In this document: piece after piece, positions 27,021 to 36,133 of the stretch
How positions within the stretch are numbered: the stretch's first letter is position 1
Layout: every line of letters begins with the position of its first letter
Source of the DNA: Gammaproteobacteria bacterium
GTDB lineage: Bacteria; Pseudomonadota; Gammaproteobacteria; Enterobacterales; Psychrobiaceae
Direction of reading: 5' to 3'
Assembly: GCA_013214965.1 (NCBI GenBank)
Contig: JABSRU010000028.1
Span: forward strand, 1-38,377
Length of the DNA: 38,377 nt
Position numbers and translations under genes: made by a program
The notes under the pieces: generated by a model
What the model was told of the DNA's origin: nothing
Database searches by the model: none
Seen by the model: the letters and a program-made list of their open reading frames with translations, nothing else

Positions 27021-27384
27021 TCGACAACGCGGGATGACACTCATTGAAGTGATGGTGGCATTAGCGGTTTTTTCGTTGGCGGCACTCGCCGCAGTGAATG
27101 TCTCGACTGAACATATGCGCTCGCTCTCTTATATCGAACAAAAAACCTTGGCGTTATGGGTTGCTAACAATCATTTGACCCAATTACAGCTCGATAAAAA
27201 ACTACCAAAACTAGGCGATAGTCGTGGCAAAGTTGAATTGGCGGGTCGAGATTGGTACTGGCACCAAGAAGGGGTTAAAACTGAAGATCCGCAATTTAGA
27301 ATGGTCAGAATTCGAATTGCCGCGAGCGAAGATAGTCAGTCAGCCTTGGCGCGTTTGACCACGTATATGGTGGCGAAAAAATGA
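27013..27384 (+). CDS. gspI: GspI, minor pseudopilin
   Basis: Minor pseudopilin that starts the tip complex with GspJ and GspK. Signal RQRG^MTLIE with Met at +1 (allowed) and Glu at +5, then VMVALAVFSLAALAAVN. I take ATG 27013, with GAGGT about nine bases upstream, rather than the in-frame GTG at 27010; this gives 123 residues. It overlaps gspH by eight bases and gspJ by four. Confidence 0.93.
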   Translation: MNNRQRGMTLIEVMVALAVFSLAALAAVNVSTEHMRSLSYIEQKTLALWVANNHLTQLQLDKKLPKLGDSRGKVELAGRDWYWHQEGVKTEDPQFRMVRIRIAASEDSQSALARLTTYMVAKK

Positions 27385-28004
27385 ATATTATTCGCCAGCG
27401 TGGTTTTACCTTAATTGAAATATTGATCGCCATCTCGATATTTGCCTTAATTGGCTTAGCGTCGCATCAAGTTTTATATTCGGTACTGACTAGTGATGAG
27501 GTGTCACAAAAAGCCGCACAACGGATTAAACAGACCCAAAGAAGTTACCAGTTGGTTCAAACCGATATCATGCAAATAGCGCCACGGCCGATTCGTTTTG
27601 GCAGCCATGAAAGTGCAGGAGCCAAACAATTTTTATTGGCTGGCGATGATGTCATTGACAGTGATGATCAAGGGATTGTCTTTGCACGCTTAGGCTGGCG
27701 TAATCCGGCCCAAATGTTTCCTCGTGGTGCGGTTCAAGCGGTGGGTTATCGTTTAATTGATAATAAATTAGAAAGGTTACATTACCTTTATCCAGACCAA
27801 GAAAGTGGTACTAAGCCGCAAGTGACCGTATTACTTGAACATGTAGAATCGTTAAAATTTGAGTTTTTTGATAAAAATAAATGGCAAAAAAATTGGCGTA
27901 AGCCAACATTGCCGGCAGGTATTGCGATGATTATTACCCTTAAGAGTTATGGTGAAGTGCGCTGGCAATTTTTAACGGTAGCCTCGCCTGAGGTTGAATC
28001 ATGA
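27381..28004 (+). CDS. gspJ: GspJ, minor pseudopilin
   Basis: Minor pseudopilin of the GspIJK tip. Signal RQRG^FTLIE after eight residues, then ILIAISIFALIGLASHQVL. Family-like blocks follow: QRSYQLVQTDIMQIAPRPIR and the later LLEHVESLKFEFFD. 207 residues. The start overlaps the gspI stop (ATGA) and the stop overlaps the gspK start (ATGA). Confidence 0.95.
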   Translation: MNIIRQRGFTLIEILIAISIFALIGLASHQVLYSVLTSDEVSQKAAQRIKQTQRSYQLVQTDIMQIAPRPIRFGSHESAGAKQFLLAGDDVIDSDDQGIVFARLGWRNPAQMFPRGAVQAVGYRLIDNKLERLHYLYPDQESGTKPQVTVLLEHVESLKFEFFDKNKWQKNWRKPTLPAGIAMIITLKSYGEVRWQFLTVASPEVES

Positions 28005-29002
28005 ATCAACCACGTCAGGGAGGTATAGCCATTATAACGGTGTTACTCGTGGTTGCATTAGTCGCAATTATTGCCTCGAATATGACCGGACGCCTACAAC
28101 TAATTGCAAATCGTACCATCAACCAACAACTGTATCAGCAAGGGTTATGGTCGGCGATTGCCGGTGAACAGTTAATTTATAAGGTGTTAGAACAAGATTA
28201 TCAAGACAGTAAAAACTCGGTTCATTTGCAGCAGCTATGGGCGAGAGAAGGTGTTGTCGTACCATTAGATGAAGGGATGCTCGAACTGACGGTACAAGAT
28301 TTACATAGTTGTTTTAATTTAAACGTGTTGGCTAATGAGCCAAGTGGCGGTGGCGGCAAACAATACGCCGTCACTCCTGAGCAACAGCAATTTGCCGCGT
28401 TACTAACCGCATTAGAGATTGAGCCTTACTTGGTCGAACAATTATCGAGTACGGTACGAGATTGGATTGACAGTAATACCATTGTTGAAAGCTCAATGGG
28501 TGCTGAAGATGATAATTATGGCTCAAAACAGGTGCCTTACCTAACGGCTAATGCCCCGATGGCAACCGTGACCGAACTCATGGCGATAGAAGGCATGACA
28601 CCGGCGCTATATCGGAAAATAAGACCCTTTGTGTGTGTAATCCCAAGCCAAACAGAGATGGCGATTAATGTTAATACCATTGCTGTTGAACAGGCGGCGG
28701 TGTTAGTCGCGATGTTTGGTGATAAATTGACCTTATCATTAAGTGATGCTAAGTCATTGTTAGGTAGTCGTAATGAGCAGGGGTTTTCGAACATAAAGGA
28801 TTTCTTTGCTAGCTCAGAAATTAAAAAGTTGGGCAAGTTGCCCACTGATTTACAAAAACAATTTAAAATAACCAGTGATAGTTTTCGTGCTGAAATGACG
28901 TTTACGATTGATCAACGCAGGTTTACCCTGACTAGTGTGTTTTTGCGTGATGATAAGGGAACATTGGCGGTGGTAAGCCGTCAATTTGGAGATATAGAAT
29001 GA
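28001..29002 (+). CDS. gspK: GspK, minor pseudopilin capping the tip
   Basis: Large minor pseudopilin at the tip. Signal PRQGG^IAIITVLLVVALVAI; the residue at +5 is Thr, not Glu, as expected for GspK. A long C-terminal domain contains DLHSCFNLNVLA, VRDWIDSN, and the paired helix-hairpin segments VTELMAIEGMTPALYRKI and FSNIKDFFASSEI. 333 residues. Overlaps gspJ and gspL by four bases each. Confidence 0.95.
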   Translation: MNQPRQGGIAIITVLLVVALVAIIASNMTGRLQLIANRTINQQLYQQGLWSAIAGEQLIYKVLEQDYQDSKNSVHLQQLWAREGVVVPLDEGMLELTVQDLHSCFNLNVLANEPSGGGGKQYAVTPEQQQFAALLTALEIEPYLVEQLSSTVRDWIDSNTIVESSMGAEDDNYGSKQVPYLTANAPMATVTELMAIEGMTPALYRKIRPFVCVIPSQTEMAINVNTIAVEQAAVLVAMFGDKLTLSLSDAKSLLGSRNEQGFSNIKDFFASSEIKKLGKLPTDLQKQFKITSDSFRAEMTFTIDQRRFTLTSVFLRDDKGTLAVVSRQFGDIE

Positions 29003-30207
29003 GTGAACGATTAGTTATCCGCTTAGGTAGCCAAGCTAACGATAGTATTAGCTGGCTAGTTTGGTCCGATAATCAACAAGAAGTTATTGCGTCAGGTCAG
29101 CTGGAACATGCAGAGCAGTTATCGACATTAGTGCAGCGATCGAGTAATCGACCGGCGCAAGTCTTAGTACCTGGCTGTGATGTTGGTTTGTTTGAAGTGG
29201 AGCTGCCCCAGAGTAATCGTCGTCAAGCGTTAAAAGCGATTCCATTTATGTTGGAAGATGAGATCGCGGCTGATGTGGAACAACTGCATTTTGTTTACCC
29301 TAAGCCTCAAGGGAAAAAACAGCAGGTTTTTGTTGTTGCTAAAACCAAGATCAGGCAATGGCGGCAGTGGTTAACAACCGCTGGCATTCAAGTAAATCAG
29401 ATGACTCTAGACTGGTTGGTCTTGCCGGTACCTAGTGATGAAAATGCCATTAGCGTGTTACAACTCAGCGATCACATACTACTACGCCAAGGCGAGCTTC
29501 AAGGGCAAACGATTGCGACGCAATGGCTGGAACCTTGTGTCACTCTATTGGAACAACAGCAAGAAAATACCGTTCAACTGGATAATTATGGCGTGGATGA
29601 TGCGGTATTAGCGATGCCATATAACTGGCATGCACAAGATCCTTTACTACCAATGCAACGCTTAGCGGTTGGTTTTACTGACGTTGAAATCAATCTTCTG
29701 AGTAGCGAATTCGCGGTTAAAGATCACAGTAAAAAAAGTGTCAATGTGTGGCGTAATGTCGCGTTAGTTGCTAGCGTAGCGTTGGTCTTGATATTTGTTG
29801 AGAAGTTTTTCCGGATCAATCAGCTGGAATCACAGCAAGCAATTGTTAAGGCACAATCACAAGAAATTTACAAAAAAATCAACCCACGAGCGAAACGAAT
29901 AGATCGCTTAAAATATCGGATTAAGCAGCAATTAAAACAAGCTGGTGGTAGCCAAACTGATCCGCAGTTTACCGCCATGATGGTGGCGCTAAATCAAGCA
30001 TTATCACAGGTGCCTCAACTCAAGCCTATCAGTATTAAATACGATAATAAACGCCAAGAACTTCGAGTACAGGCCGATGGTGATAGTTACCAACAGTTTG
30101 ATCAATTTAAGCAGGCGTTGAAAGGTCAATTCTCAGTAACCGCCGGTGCGATGAATAATAATGGCAATAAGGTCAACGGCTCAGTAATTATTAAGGTGGC
30201 ATCATGA
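28999..30207 (+). CDS. gspL: GspL, type II secretion inner-membrane protein
   Basis: Bitopic protein that recruits GspE to the membrane. The large N-terminal cytoplasmic part has the actin-like fold blocks (VLVPGCDVGLFEVELP, RRQALKAIPFMLEDEIAADVEQLHFV). One membrane helix lies near residues 254-270 (NVALVASVALVLIFVEKFF), then a periplasmic ferredoxin-like domain. 402 residues, normal. ATGA overlaps on both sides point to translational coupling with gspK and gspM. Confidence 0.93.
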   Translation: MSERLVIRLGSQANDSISWLVWSDNQQEVIASGQLEHAEQLSTLVQRSSNRPAQVLVPGCDVGLFEVELPQSNRRQALKAIPFMLEDEIAADVEQLHFVYPKPQGKKQQVFVVAKTKIRQWRQWLTTAGIQVNQMTLDWLVLPVPSDENAISVLQLSDHILLRQGELQGQTIATQWLEPCVTLLEQQQENTVQLDNYGVDDAVLAMPYNWHAQDPLLPMQRLAVGFTDVEINLLSSEFAVKDHSKKSVNVWRNVALVASVALVLIFVEKFFRINQLESQQAIVKAQSQEIYKKINPRAKRIDRLKYRIKQQLKQAGGSQTDPQFTAMMVALNQALSQVPQLKPISIKYDNKRQELRVQADGDSYQQFDQFKQALKGQFSVTAGAMNNNGNKVNGSVIIKVAS

Positions 30208-30677
30208 GAGATTGGTTCGAGTCATTACAACAACGAGAGCGTACTTTAGTGCTCGCCATGGCGGCGGTACTGGCAATTGCGATTGTTTACTTTGCGTTGT
30301 ATCAACCATTACAGCAGCGATTAGCTCAGGCTCAAAAATCATTAGACCGTGAGGTCAAACTATTACAATGGGTCGAAACCAATGGGACTAAACTTGCTAG
30401 ACTTGGTGGTAGCAGTTATGGCGGTAGTCAAAGTAATAGTAACGGTTCATTAGATCGCATTGTTAATAATACGGCCCGTCAGTATGGTTTAACCATTAAC
30501 CGCTTGCAGCCTCAAAATAGTAAATTAAATGTCACCTTGGACAAAGCTAATTTTAGCTCGACTCTACAATGGTTAGAATTGTTGCAACAACAGCACGGCA
30601 TTACGATAGATAGTGTTGACTTTCGAGCAGAATCGACCCCAGGCTTAGTGCGAGCCCGGGTATTATTAGTGAGATAA
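30204..30677 (+). CDS. gspM: GspM, type II secretion inner-membrane protein
   Basis: Partner of GspL in the platform. Short cytoplasmic start (MRDWFESLQQRERTLV), one helix (LAMAAVLAIAIVYFALYQPL), a coiled-coil region and a ferredoxin-like end (FSSTLQWLELLQQQHGITIDSVDF). A Gly/Ser-rich stretch (LGGSSYGGSQSNSNGS) sits where related proteins have a variable linker. 157 residues. Starts within the gspL stop. Confidence 0.92.
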   Translation: MRDWFESLQQRERTLVLAMAAVLAIAIVYFALYQPLQQRLAQAQKSLDREVKLLQWVETNGTKLARLGGSSYGGSQSNSNGSLDRIVNNTARQYGLTINRLQPQNSKLNVTLDKANFSSTLQWLELLQQQHGITIDSVDFRAESTPGLVRARVLLVR

Positions 30678-30684
30678 TGATAAC

Positions 30685-31437
30685 GTGAAAATATTTAAAT
30701 ATACGCTCGGTACGGTGGTTTTATATGTGGTTTTCCTGATTGTATTGTTACCGGCAAGTTTTGTGGTTAATCAAGTAACATTACCACCGTCGCTACAGTT
30801 AGGGATGATTCAAGGCACTCTATGGCAAGGCCAAGTGAGCTCGGTAAAAGTTGAAAAGCTCGATCTTAAAAATGTGCAGTGGGATTTGATCGTGAGCTCT
30901 TTGTTTGCTGGTCGATTAAATCTTGATCTCAATATTGGTAATAGTCGTGATCCTATTCGTGGTAATGGTTATGTCGGTTACTCGTTAGACGGGGTCTTTG
31001 CTGAACAGTTTACACTTAATGCACCTGTAACGACTTTAACCACGATTCAACCGTTGCCAATGGATTTGGTCGCGAATGGTCAGGTGTCGCTGCTGATTGA
31101 AGATTATCAACAAGGCGAACCTTGGTGTGAGGCCCTCAATGGTTTACTGACACTAAAATCATCACAGATCAGTAATAATTTTGGCCGAGTAAACATTGAT
31201 AATGCCCAGGTTAAACTCGTGTGTGATAAGGGCGATTTAATCGCGACGATGAAGCCTAAAACCAACACCCTTGGCATTGATGTCAAGGTCGTGGTTAATA
31301 AAAATAATATGGCGACGTTATCGGGCTTTGTTAAACCGCCAAGTAATGCGCCAAGAGACTTTGTCGAGATGTTGAAATTTACCGGACCAGCCGACAGCCA
31401 AGGTCGCTACCCGTTAAAGTTGGAACAAAGACTCTAG
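30685..31437 (+). CDS. gspN: GspN, accessory type II secretion protein
   Basis: Membrane-anchored protein of the T2SN family, present in many but not all gsp operons; its exact role is not clear. An N-terminal helix (YTLGTVVLYVVFLIVLLPASFVV) and then the family blocks GTLWQGQVSSV and LDLKNVQWDL. 250 residues. The start is GTG 30685, seven bases after gspM, without a strong ribosome site. Last gene of the operon; a terminator follows. Confidence 0.9.
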   Translation: MKIFKYTLGTVVLYVVFLIVLLPASFVVNQVTLPPSLQLGMIQGTLWQGQVSSVKVEKLDLKNVQWDLIVSSLFAGRLNLDLNIGNSRDPIRGNGYVGYSLDGVFAEQFTLNAPVTTLTTIQPLPMDLVANGQVSLLIEDYQQGEPWCEALNGLLTLKSSQISNNFGRVNIDNAQVKLVCDKGDLIATMKPKTNTLGIDVKVVVNKNNMATLSGFVKPPSNAPRDFVEMLKFTGPADSQGRYPLKLEQRL

Positions 31438-31474
31438 CGGTTAAGCTCATTTTCACATTCCCATGATATTTTAT

Positions 31475-31520
31475 GCCCGACTGGTTGTTTAAAGTAACCA
31501 GACGGGCTATTTTATTTATA
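31475..31520 (+). terminator. Terminator of the gsp operon
   Basis: GCCCGACTGGTT (31475-31486) pairs with AACCAGACGGGC (31496-31507), with one A/A mismatch, followed by TATTTTATTT. It lies 37 bases after the gspN stop. Confidence 0.85.
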
Positions 31521-31545
31521 TAGGTATCAGAGACAGTAGGGCGTA

Positions 31546-32109
31546 ATGACTAAGCAACGACAACTTCCAACCATTTTATCTTCTAAGGTAAGCGCTAAAA
31601 GTAAATTTTTTACCGTTGAACAACTCAATTTACGTTTTTCAAACGGGGTTGAGCGGCAATATGAACGGATGAAAAGTGGAGGTCGTGGCTCAGTGATGGT
31701 AGTGCCATTTCTCGATCCTGATACCCTGCTTTTAATTCGAGAATATGCCTGTGGTACCCATCATTATGAACTGGGTTTTGTTAAAGGCTTGATCGACCCC
31801 GGTGAAACACCAGAGCAGGCCGCGAATCGGGAGCTTAAAGAAGAGATCGGCTATGGTGCGAATAAACTCATTGCGTTGAAGTCATTAGCGATGGCACCGG
31901 GTTACTTTGGTTCTAGCATGCATATTTTTATTGCCAGTGATTTGTATCAAGAAACACTCGAAGGTGATGAGCCTGAGTCACTCGAATTAGTACCTTGGGC
32001 CTATCATCAATTAGATCAGTTAATGGATGATCCCGATTTCAATGATGCTCGAAGTATTGCAGCTTTGTTGATGACTCAGCGTAAACTCAATGAAGCAGCA
32101 GGAGGGTGA
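31546..32109 (+). CDS. nudE: NudE, ADP compounds hydrolase (Nudix)
   Basis: Hydrolyses ADP-ribose, NADH and diadenosine compounds. The Nudix box is complete: GLIDPGETPEQAANRELKEEIGYG, with the REL.EE.G core, at about residues 81-104. 187 residues, as E. coli NudE (186). An AGGG lies a few bases upstream of the ATG. It begins a small operon, with cysQ three bases downstream, a pairing common in gammaproteobacteria. Confidence 0.93.
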   Translation: MTKQRQLPTILSSKVSAKSKFFTVEQLNLRFSNGVERQYERMKSGGRGSVMVVPFLDPDTLLLIREYACGTHHYELGFVKGLIDPGETPEQAANRELKEEIGYGANKLIALKSLAMAPGYFGSSMHIFIASDLYQETLEGDEPESLELVPWAYHQLDQLMDDPDFNDARSIAALLMTQRKLNEAAGG

Positions 32110-32112
32110 ACT

Positions 32113-32916
32113 ATGGATTTATGTGAACTAACTTTAGCCGTCGAAAAAATTGCACGAGCTGCGGGCGCAGAAATTAAGCGTATTTATCAATCCGGTGATT
32201 TCGAGTGCTTAACCAAAGAGGATTCATCACCGGTCACTTCGGCTGACTATGCCGCCAATGATGTAATTTGTGCGGCACTACGTCAATTAACCCCTGAGAT
32301 CCCGATCGTATCAGAAGAGTTTCCTGATATTACCGTCGAACAACGTCACAGCTGGCCGCGTTATTGGTTAGTCGATCCCTTGGATGGTACTGGAGAATTT
32401 GTTGCCGGTAGTGGTGATTTTGCTGTTGCTATCGCTTTAATCGATAATCATGTGCCGACGATCGGTGTTATTTATGCCCCGATGTATGATCGATGTTATT
32501 TGGCCAGTTTAGATAATGGCGCTTATCGACGAGATCCTAATGGCTTGACTCCGCTTAAAGTTAACACAGATCAACAGTCGCCAATTAAAATTGCGGTAAG
32601 TTTAAGACAGTCCAAAGAAACCGTGTTATCTCGTGTTTCAGACCAGTTTCAGTATCAATTGGTGCCGATGGGCAGTGCGACCTTAAAAAGCTGTTTAATT
32701 GCTGAAGGTAGCGCCGATTTTTATATGCGCATTGGACCGACTGGTGAGTGGGATACGGGGGCTGCTCATTGTATCTTAAGTGAAGCAGGCGGAGATATTA
32801 AAGACTTAAGTCTGGTGACTTTGACCTATAATAAGAGAGATACCTTACAAAATCCTAACTTCATTGTGTGTGGTGATCCTGATATTCCATGGAGTGAAGT
32901 CGTTAATAAAATATGA
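32113..32916 (+). CDS. cysQ: CysQ, 3'(2'),5'-bisphosphate nucleotidase
   Basis: Removes PAP, the by-product of sulfate activation, and so relieves sulfite and lithium stress. It has the inositol-monophosphatase-fold metal motif DPLDGTGEF at about residue 92, the EE metal ligands (VSEEFPD), and the second motif EWDTGAAH at about residue 216. 267 residues, 246 in E. coli. GGAGGG precedes the ATG. It sits between nudE and the DksA-like gene in one operon. Confidence 0.92.
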   Translation: MDLCELTLAVEKIARAAGAEIKRIYQSGDFECLTKEDSSPVTSADYAANDVICAALRQLTPEIPIVSEEFPDITVEQRHSWPRYWLVDPLDGTGEFVAGSGDFAVAIALIDNHVPTIGVIYAPMYDRCYLASLDNGAYRRDPNGLTPLKVNTDQQSPIKIAVSLRQSKETVLSRVSDQFQYQLVPMGSATLKSCLIAEGSADFYMRIGPTGEWDTGAAHCILSEAGGDIKDLSLVTLTYNKRDTLQNPNFIVCGDPDIPWSEVVNKI

Positions 32917-32929
32917 TAAGGAGTGGCTT

Positions 32930-33256
32930 ATGCCGCAGTTTAATGAGATGAAAGTGCAGTTAGTTGAAATGCAATCACAGTTAACTGATAAGCTAGAGCG
33001 GATTGTTAAGAATGTAACGAAGGAAGCCAACAGCGATTGGTCTGAACAAGCGCAAGAGCGCGAGAATGACGAGGTCATGGATGCCTTAGGTAATGAGGTC
33101 CGTCGTGAGCTTAAGTTGGTTAATGTCGCCTTACACCGTTTAAATGAAGGTGAATATCAATACTGTGCCGATTGCGGTGAAGACATCGCAATCGCTAGAC
33201 TTAAAGTATTACCTTTTACTCAGCATTGCATTGGCTGCGCCTCGAAACGAGATTAA
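32930..33256 (+). CDS. DksA/TraR-family zinc-finger protein
   Basis: 108 residues from ATG 32930, behind AAGGAG. The N-terminal half is a predicted coiled coil (MKVQLVEMQSQLTDKLERIVKNVT). The C-terminal half has the CxxC...CxxC zinc finger: CADCGEDIAIARLKVLPFTQHCIGC. This is the short YbiI/TraR-like type, not full DksA (about 150 residues), so binding to RNA polymerase is possible but not shown. It follows cysQ by 13 bases. A longer reading from 32864 inside cysQ lacks a ribosome site. Confidence 0.9.
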   Translation: MPQFNEMKVQLVEMQSQLTDKLERIVKNVTKEANSDWSEQAQERENDEVMDALGNEVRRELKLVNVALHRLNEGEYQYCADCGEDIAIARLKVLPFTQHCIGCASKRD

Positions 33257-33269
33257 TCCTGCTTAAGTC

Positions 33270-33295
33270 GCCCCAACTATTATTGGGGCTTTTTT
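33270..33295 (+). terminator. Terminator of nudE-cysQ-dksA-like operon
   Basis: GCCCCAA, loop CTATTA, TTGGGGC (33283-33289), then TTTTTT: a classical Rho-independent terminator 14 bases after the stop. The convergent sthA ends just beyond it. Confidence 0.92.
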
Positions 33296-33299
33296 ATGT

Positions 33300-34745
33300 C
33301 TAAAATAAGCGGTTTAAGCCGTTAAGTGCCGCCACACGATAGGCTTCTGCCATGGTGGGATAATTGAAAGTGGTGTTGACGAAATATTCAATATTGTTTC
33401 CTTCGCCTTTTTGTTCCATGATCGCTTGACCAATGTGGATGATCTCAGAGGAGCGCTCACCAAAACAGTGAATACCTAATAATTTCTTGGTTTCACGATG
33501 AAATAGTAATTTTAAAAATCCAATATCGACGCCACCAATTTGGGCGCGGGCTAAATGTTTAAATTGCGCACGACCTACCTCGTAAGGTACTCTTTGTTCC
33601 GTAAGCTCTTGTTCTGTTTTGCCCACGGAGCTTATTTCTGGAATGGTATAAATCCCGGTTGGGATGTCACGAATCAGTTCCCCTTCATTGTTCCCCGAAA
33701 TCATCGCTTTGGCGGCAATTCTACCCTGATCATAAGCGGCACTAGCTAACGACGGGTAGCCAATAACATCACCAACCGCATAGATGTTCTCGACACAGGT
33801 TTGATAATGTTTATTAACCTTAAGCTGGCCACGTGAGTCAGCAGTTAAACCAATCGCTTCCAAGTTCAAAGAATCGGTGTTACCGGTTCGGCCATTGGCA
33901 AAGAGTAAACAATCGGCGCGCATCTTTTTACCCGACTCAAGGTGCATGACTACACCATCTTCAGTTTCTTCAATTTTTGCATAAGATTCGCTATTACGCA
34001 TCACCACGCCGCTGTTCCAGAAGTGATATGACAGGGAGTCTGTCACTTCGGTATCGAGGAATGATAAGAGTCGGTCACGGGTATTGACTAAATCAACCCG
34101 TAATCCCAACCCTCTAAAAATAGAAGCATATTCACAGCCGATCACCCCGGCACCATAGACAATAATACTGCGAGGTTGATGTGCTAGGGTTAAAATGGTA
34201 TCGCTGTCATAGACTCTGCTACTGCTAAAGTTAACATCAGCAGGGCGATAAGGACGAGAGCCTGTAGCAATAATGATTTGCTTAGCTCCTAAGTATTCGA
34301 CTTCGTTGTTGTTATTAACAACTTTGATGGTATTGGCATCGACAAAGCTGGCTGAACCATTATAAATAGGGCAATTGTTACGATCGTAAAATCCTTGACG
34401 TAACTTGACTTGATCTTTAATCACTCGCTCAGTGTGGCCCAAAATACTTTGAAAGGTTACTTTAGATCCCAGTTCACGCTCTAAATTGAAACCACTTTTG
34501 GTGAACTCGACTAAGCGCGATACTGAATGACGTAATGCTTTCGATGGAATAGTACCGTAATGGGTACAACCGCCCCCAACATCACGATTACGTTCGATAA
34601 CGGCAACAGTTTTACCTTGCTTCGACAAGCCCATTGCAGCACCTTCGCCGCCCGGTCCGGTACCAATGACAATGACATCATAAGATGCCGACAGTTTGAT
34701 ATTAGCAAGGGGTTTAGTTTTCTTACTTTTGGTGGTTGCAGTCAC
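33300..34745 (-). CDS. sthA: Soluble pyridine nucleotide transhydrogenase
   Basis: Cytoplasmic FAD enzyme that moves reducing equivalents between NADPH and NAD+, usually draining excess NADPH. It belongs to the pyridine nucleotide-disulfide oxidoreductase fold: FAD motif [11 protein letters not shown], the [17 protein letters not shown] segment with a single Cys (so no active disulfide, as in SthA), NAD motif [25 protein letters not shown], and the C-terminal dimer domain. GTG start 34745 with AAGGA nearby, giving 481 residues against 466 in E. coli; the extra part is a basic tail at the N-terminus (KSKKTK). Convergent to the dksA-like gene. Confidence 0.95.
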   Translation of the reverse strand: MTATTKSKKTKPLANIKLSASYDVIVIGTGPGGEGAAMGLSKQGKTVAVIERNRDVGGGCTHYGTIPSKALRHSVSRLVEFTKSGFNLERELGSKVTFQSILGHTERVIKDQVKLRQGFYDRNNCPIYNGSASFVDANTIKVVNNNNEVEYLGAKQIIIATGSRPYRPADVNFSSSRVYDSDTILTLAHQPRSIIVYGAGVIGCEYASIFRGLGLRVDLVNTRDRLLSFLDTEVTDSLSYHFWNSGVVMRNSESYAKIEETEDGVVMHLESGKKMRADCLLFANGRTGNTDSLNLEAIGLTADSRGQLKVNKHYQTCVENIYAVGDVIGYPSLASAAYDQGRIAAKAMISGNNEGELIRDIPTGIYTIPEISSVGKTEQELTEQRVPYEVGRAQFKHLARAQIGGVDIGFLKLLFHRETKKLLGIHCFGERSSEIIHIGQAIMEQKGEGNNIEYFVNTTFNYPTMAEAYRVAALNGLNRLF

Positions 34746-34850
34746 AGAGCCTAATCCTTATTAAGTTTTTAATAATACTACCTTGTGTTCGCTATCAGTG
34801 CCATGTTATCAATCAAAATCTACGACTATTGACTAGCAAAAGAGGCAAGG

Positions 34851-35231
34851 ATGTTAAAACAAACGATCATTGAGTTAGAGAGGGAGTTGTTACAATCTGA
34901 AGTTAGATCTTCTGTGGTGGCATTAGATCGTTTAATCAGCGATGACTTTTGGGAATTTGGCGCATCAGGTGCTAGCTTCGGTAAGGCCGATGTTTTAAAC
35001 CGATTGCCGAGTGAAGCCGCCCTCAAACTACAATTTCAGCAGGATCAATTTAGACTAAGGATAATGAATATTGATTGGGTGCAGTTAACATATCGCGCGA
35101 TTATTACTGCAGCTAATCAAGTCCCTAAGTATTCATTACGTTCATCGTTATGGCATAAAACATCCTTAGGTTGGCAAATGAGTTTCCACCAAGGAACACC
35201 TTGCTCACCGTTTATTTTGAATGATGTTTAA
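34851..35231 (+). CDS. DUF4440 (SnoaL/NTF2-like) protein
   Basis: 126 residues with the NTF2-like pattern: LERELLQSEVRSS-x-LDRLISDDFWEFGASG in the first half and SLRSSLWHKTSLGWQMSFHQGTP at the end. This is the DUF4440 family, often found with unknown substrates; a small-molecule-binding fold is likely but no reaction can be given. Stands alone, divergent from sthA. Confidence 0.8.
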   Translation: MLKQTIIELERELLQSEVRSSVVALDRLISDDFWEFGASGASFGKADVLNRLPSEAALKLQFQQDQFRLRIMNIDWVQLTYRAIITAANQVPKYSLRSSLWHKTSLGWQMSFHQGTPCSPFILNDV

Positions 35232-35255
35232 GGCTTTAAATACTCGGATATAGTT

Positions 35256-35293
35256 GTGTAAAAAATAATCGTCAGTGTCTGTTTTTTTTACAC
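35256..35293 (+). terminator. Hairpin after the DUF4440 gene
   Basis: GTGTAAAAAA (35256-35265) and TTTTTTACAC (35284-35293) are perfect 10-bp arms around an 18-base loop. An A-stem ending in a T-run suits a terminator for the DUF4440 gene. Confidence 0.6.
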
Positions 35294-35363
35294 TTGTTGA
35301 TTTTCTAATGTTTTAAAATTAAATTAATCATTTAATAATAATTGGTTAACTTCATTGGCATAT

Positions 35364-35375
35364 CTAATGCATTAG
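35364..35375. promoter_or_regulatory. 12-bp palindrome upstream of the PEP-CTERM gene
   Basis: CTAATGCATTAG is its own reverse complement and lies about 50 bases before the PEP-CTERM ATG. A TTGGCA lies just upstream (35355-35360) and a TATAAG downstream (35381-35386), but 20 bases apart, so the promoter is uncertain. It could be an operator. Confidence 0.3.
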
Positions 35376-35425
35376 TAGAGTATAAGTTGAAAAATTAATA
35401 ATAAAGATTAATCAGGGGATATCAT

Positions 35426-36046
35426 ATGAAAAAAACAATGAGTGCTTTACTATTTGTTCTGGGCACATCAGCGGCTAATGCCAGTCTTATTTCGGAAGGA
35501 TTTGAAGGTGCTAATGTTAACGGTGCACATACTATTGTTAACTCACTAGCTAATTGGCAAACTAACGATGCATTTGAGATATGGACTAGTGGATTTCTTA
35601 ATGTCGCTTCCAACGAAGGGAATCAATTCTTAGAGCTTAATGCTTACATCGCTAGTTCAATTTATCAAGATATTAGCGGTGTGACTGCTGGTGAATCGCT
35701 TGATTTTAGTTTTGCTCACCGTGGACGTTCAGGTAATGAATCTTTGAATTTCAGCATGGTTGATGCGGGTGTTGACAATGTTTTTGGTACTGCTGATGAT
35801 TTTTCATTATTTAGCAAAACCTACACGTCAGGTACTGGCGCTTGGTCAATGTATGATAATAGTGCAATAGCATCAATTGTCAGTAAAGGTAATGATATCC
35901 GCGTTAGATTTACAGCGACAACGGGTACATCTGTTGGTAACTTTCTTGATAGCATTAACGTACGTGTTTCTGTACCAGAGCCAACGCCATTAGCAATAAT
36001 GGCTTTCGGATTGATTGGTTTGATGGTGTCACGTAAAAAAGCATAA
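35426..36046 (+). CDS. PEP-CTERM sorting-signal protein
   Basis: 206 residues. A signal peptide ends at about ANA^SLIS. The middle is a beta-rich, Asn/Ser/Gly-rich domain (EGFEGANVN, LDFSFAHRGRSG, GNFLDSINVRV) like other PEP-CTERM surface or matrix proteins. The tail VPEPTPLAIMAFGLIGLMVSRKKA is a complete PEP-CTERM signal: PEP box, one membrane helix, basic end. Such proteins are cut by an exosortase (EpsH/XrtA type) and often belong to exopolysaccharide or biofilm systems (known); no exosortase lies in this window. AGGGG precedes the start; a strong terminator follows. Confidence 0.88.
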   Translation: MKKTMSALLFVLGTSAANASLISEGFEGANVNGAHTIVNSLANWQTNDAFEIWTSGFLNVASNEGNQFLELNAYIASSIYQDISGVTAGESLDFSFAHRGRSGNESLNFSMVDAGVDNVFGTADDFSLFSKTYTSGTGAWSMYDNSAIASIVSKGNDIRVRFTATTGTSVGNFLDSINVRVSVPEPTPLAIMAFGLIGLMVSRKKA

Positions 36047-36057
36047 TTTGGGTATTA

Positions 36058-36092
36058 ATGCGTGTCAGTTAAGAGCTGACGCGCATTTTTTT
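36058..36092 (+). terminator. Terminator of the PEP-CTERM gene
   Basis: ATGCGTGTCAG (36058-36068) and CTGACGCGCAT (36076-36086) pair over 11 positions with one wobble, followed by a T-run to 36092. Confidence 0.9.
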
Positions 36093-36133
36093 ATTTTGGG
36101 GTAAGATTTTAGATCAAGTTAACGCTATATTAC

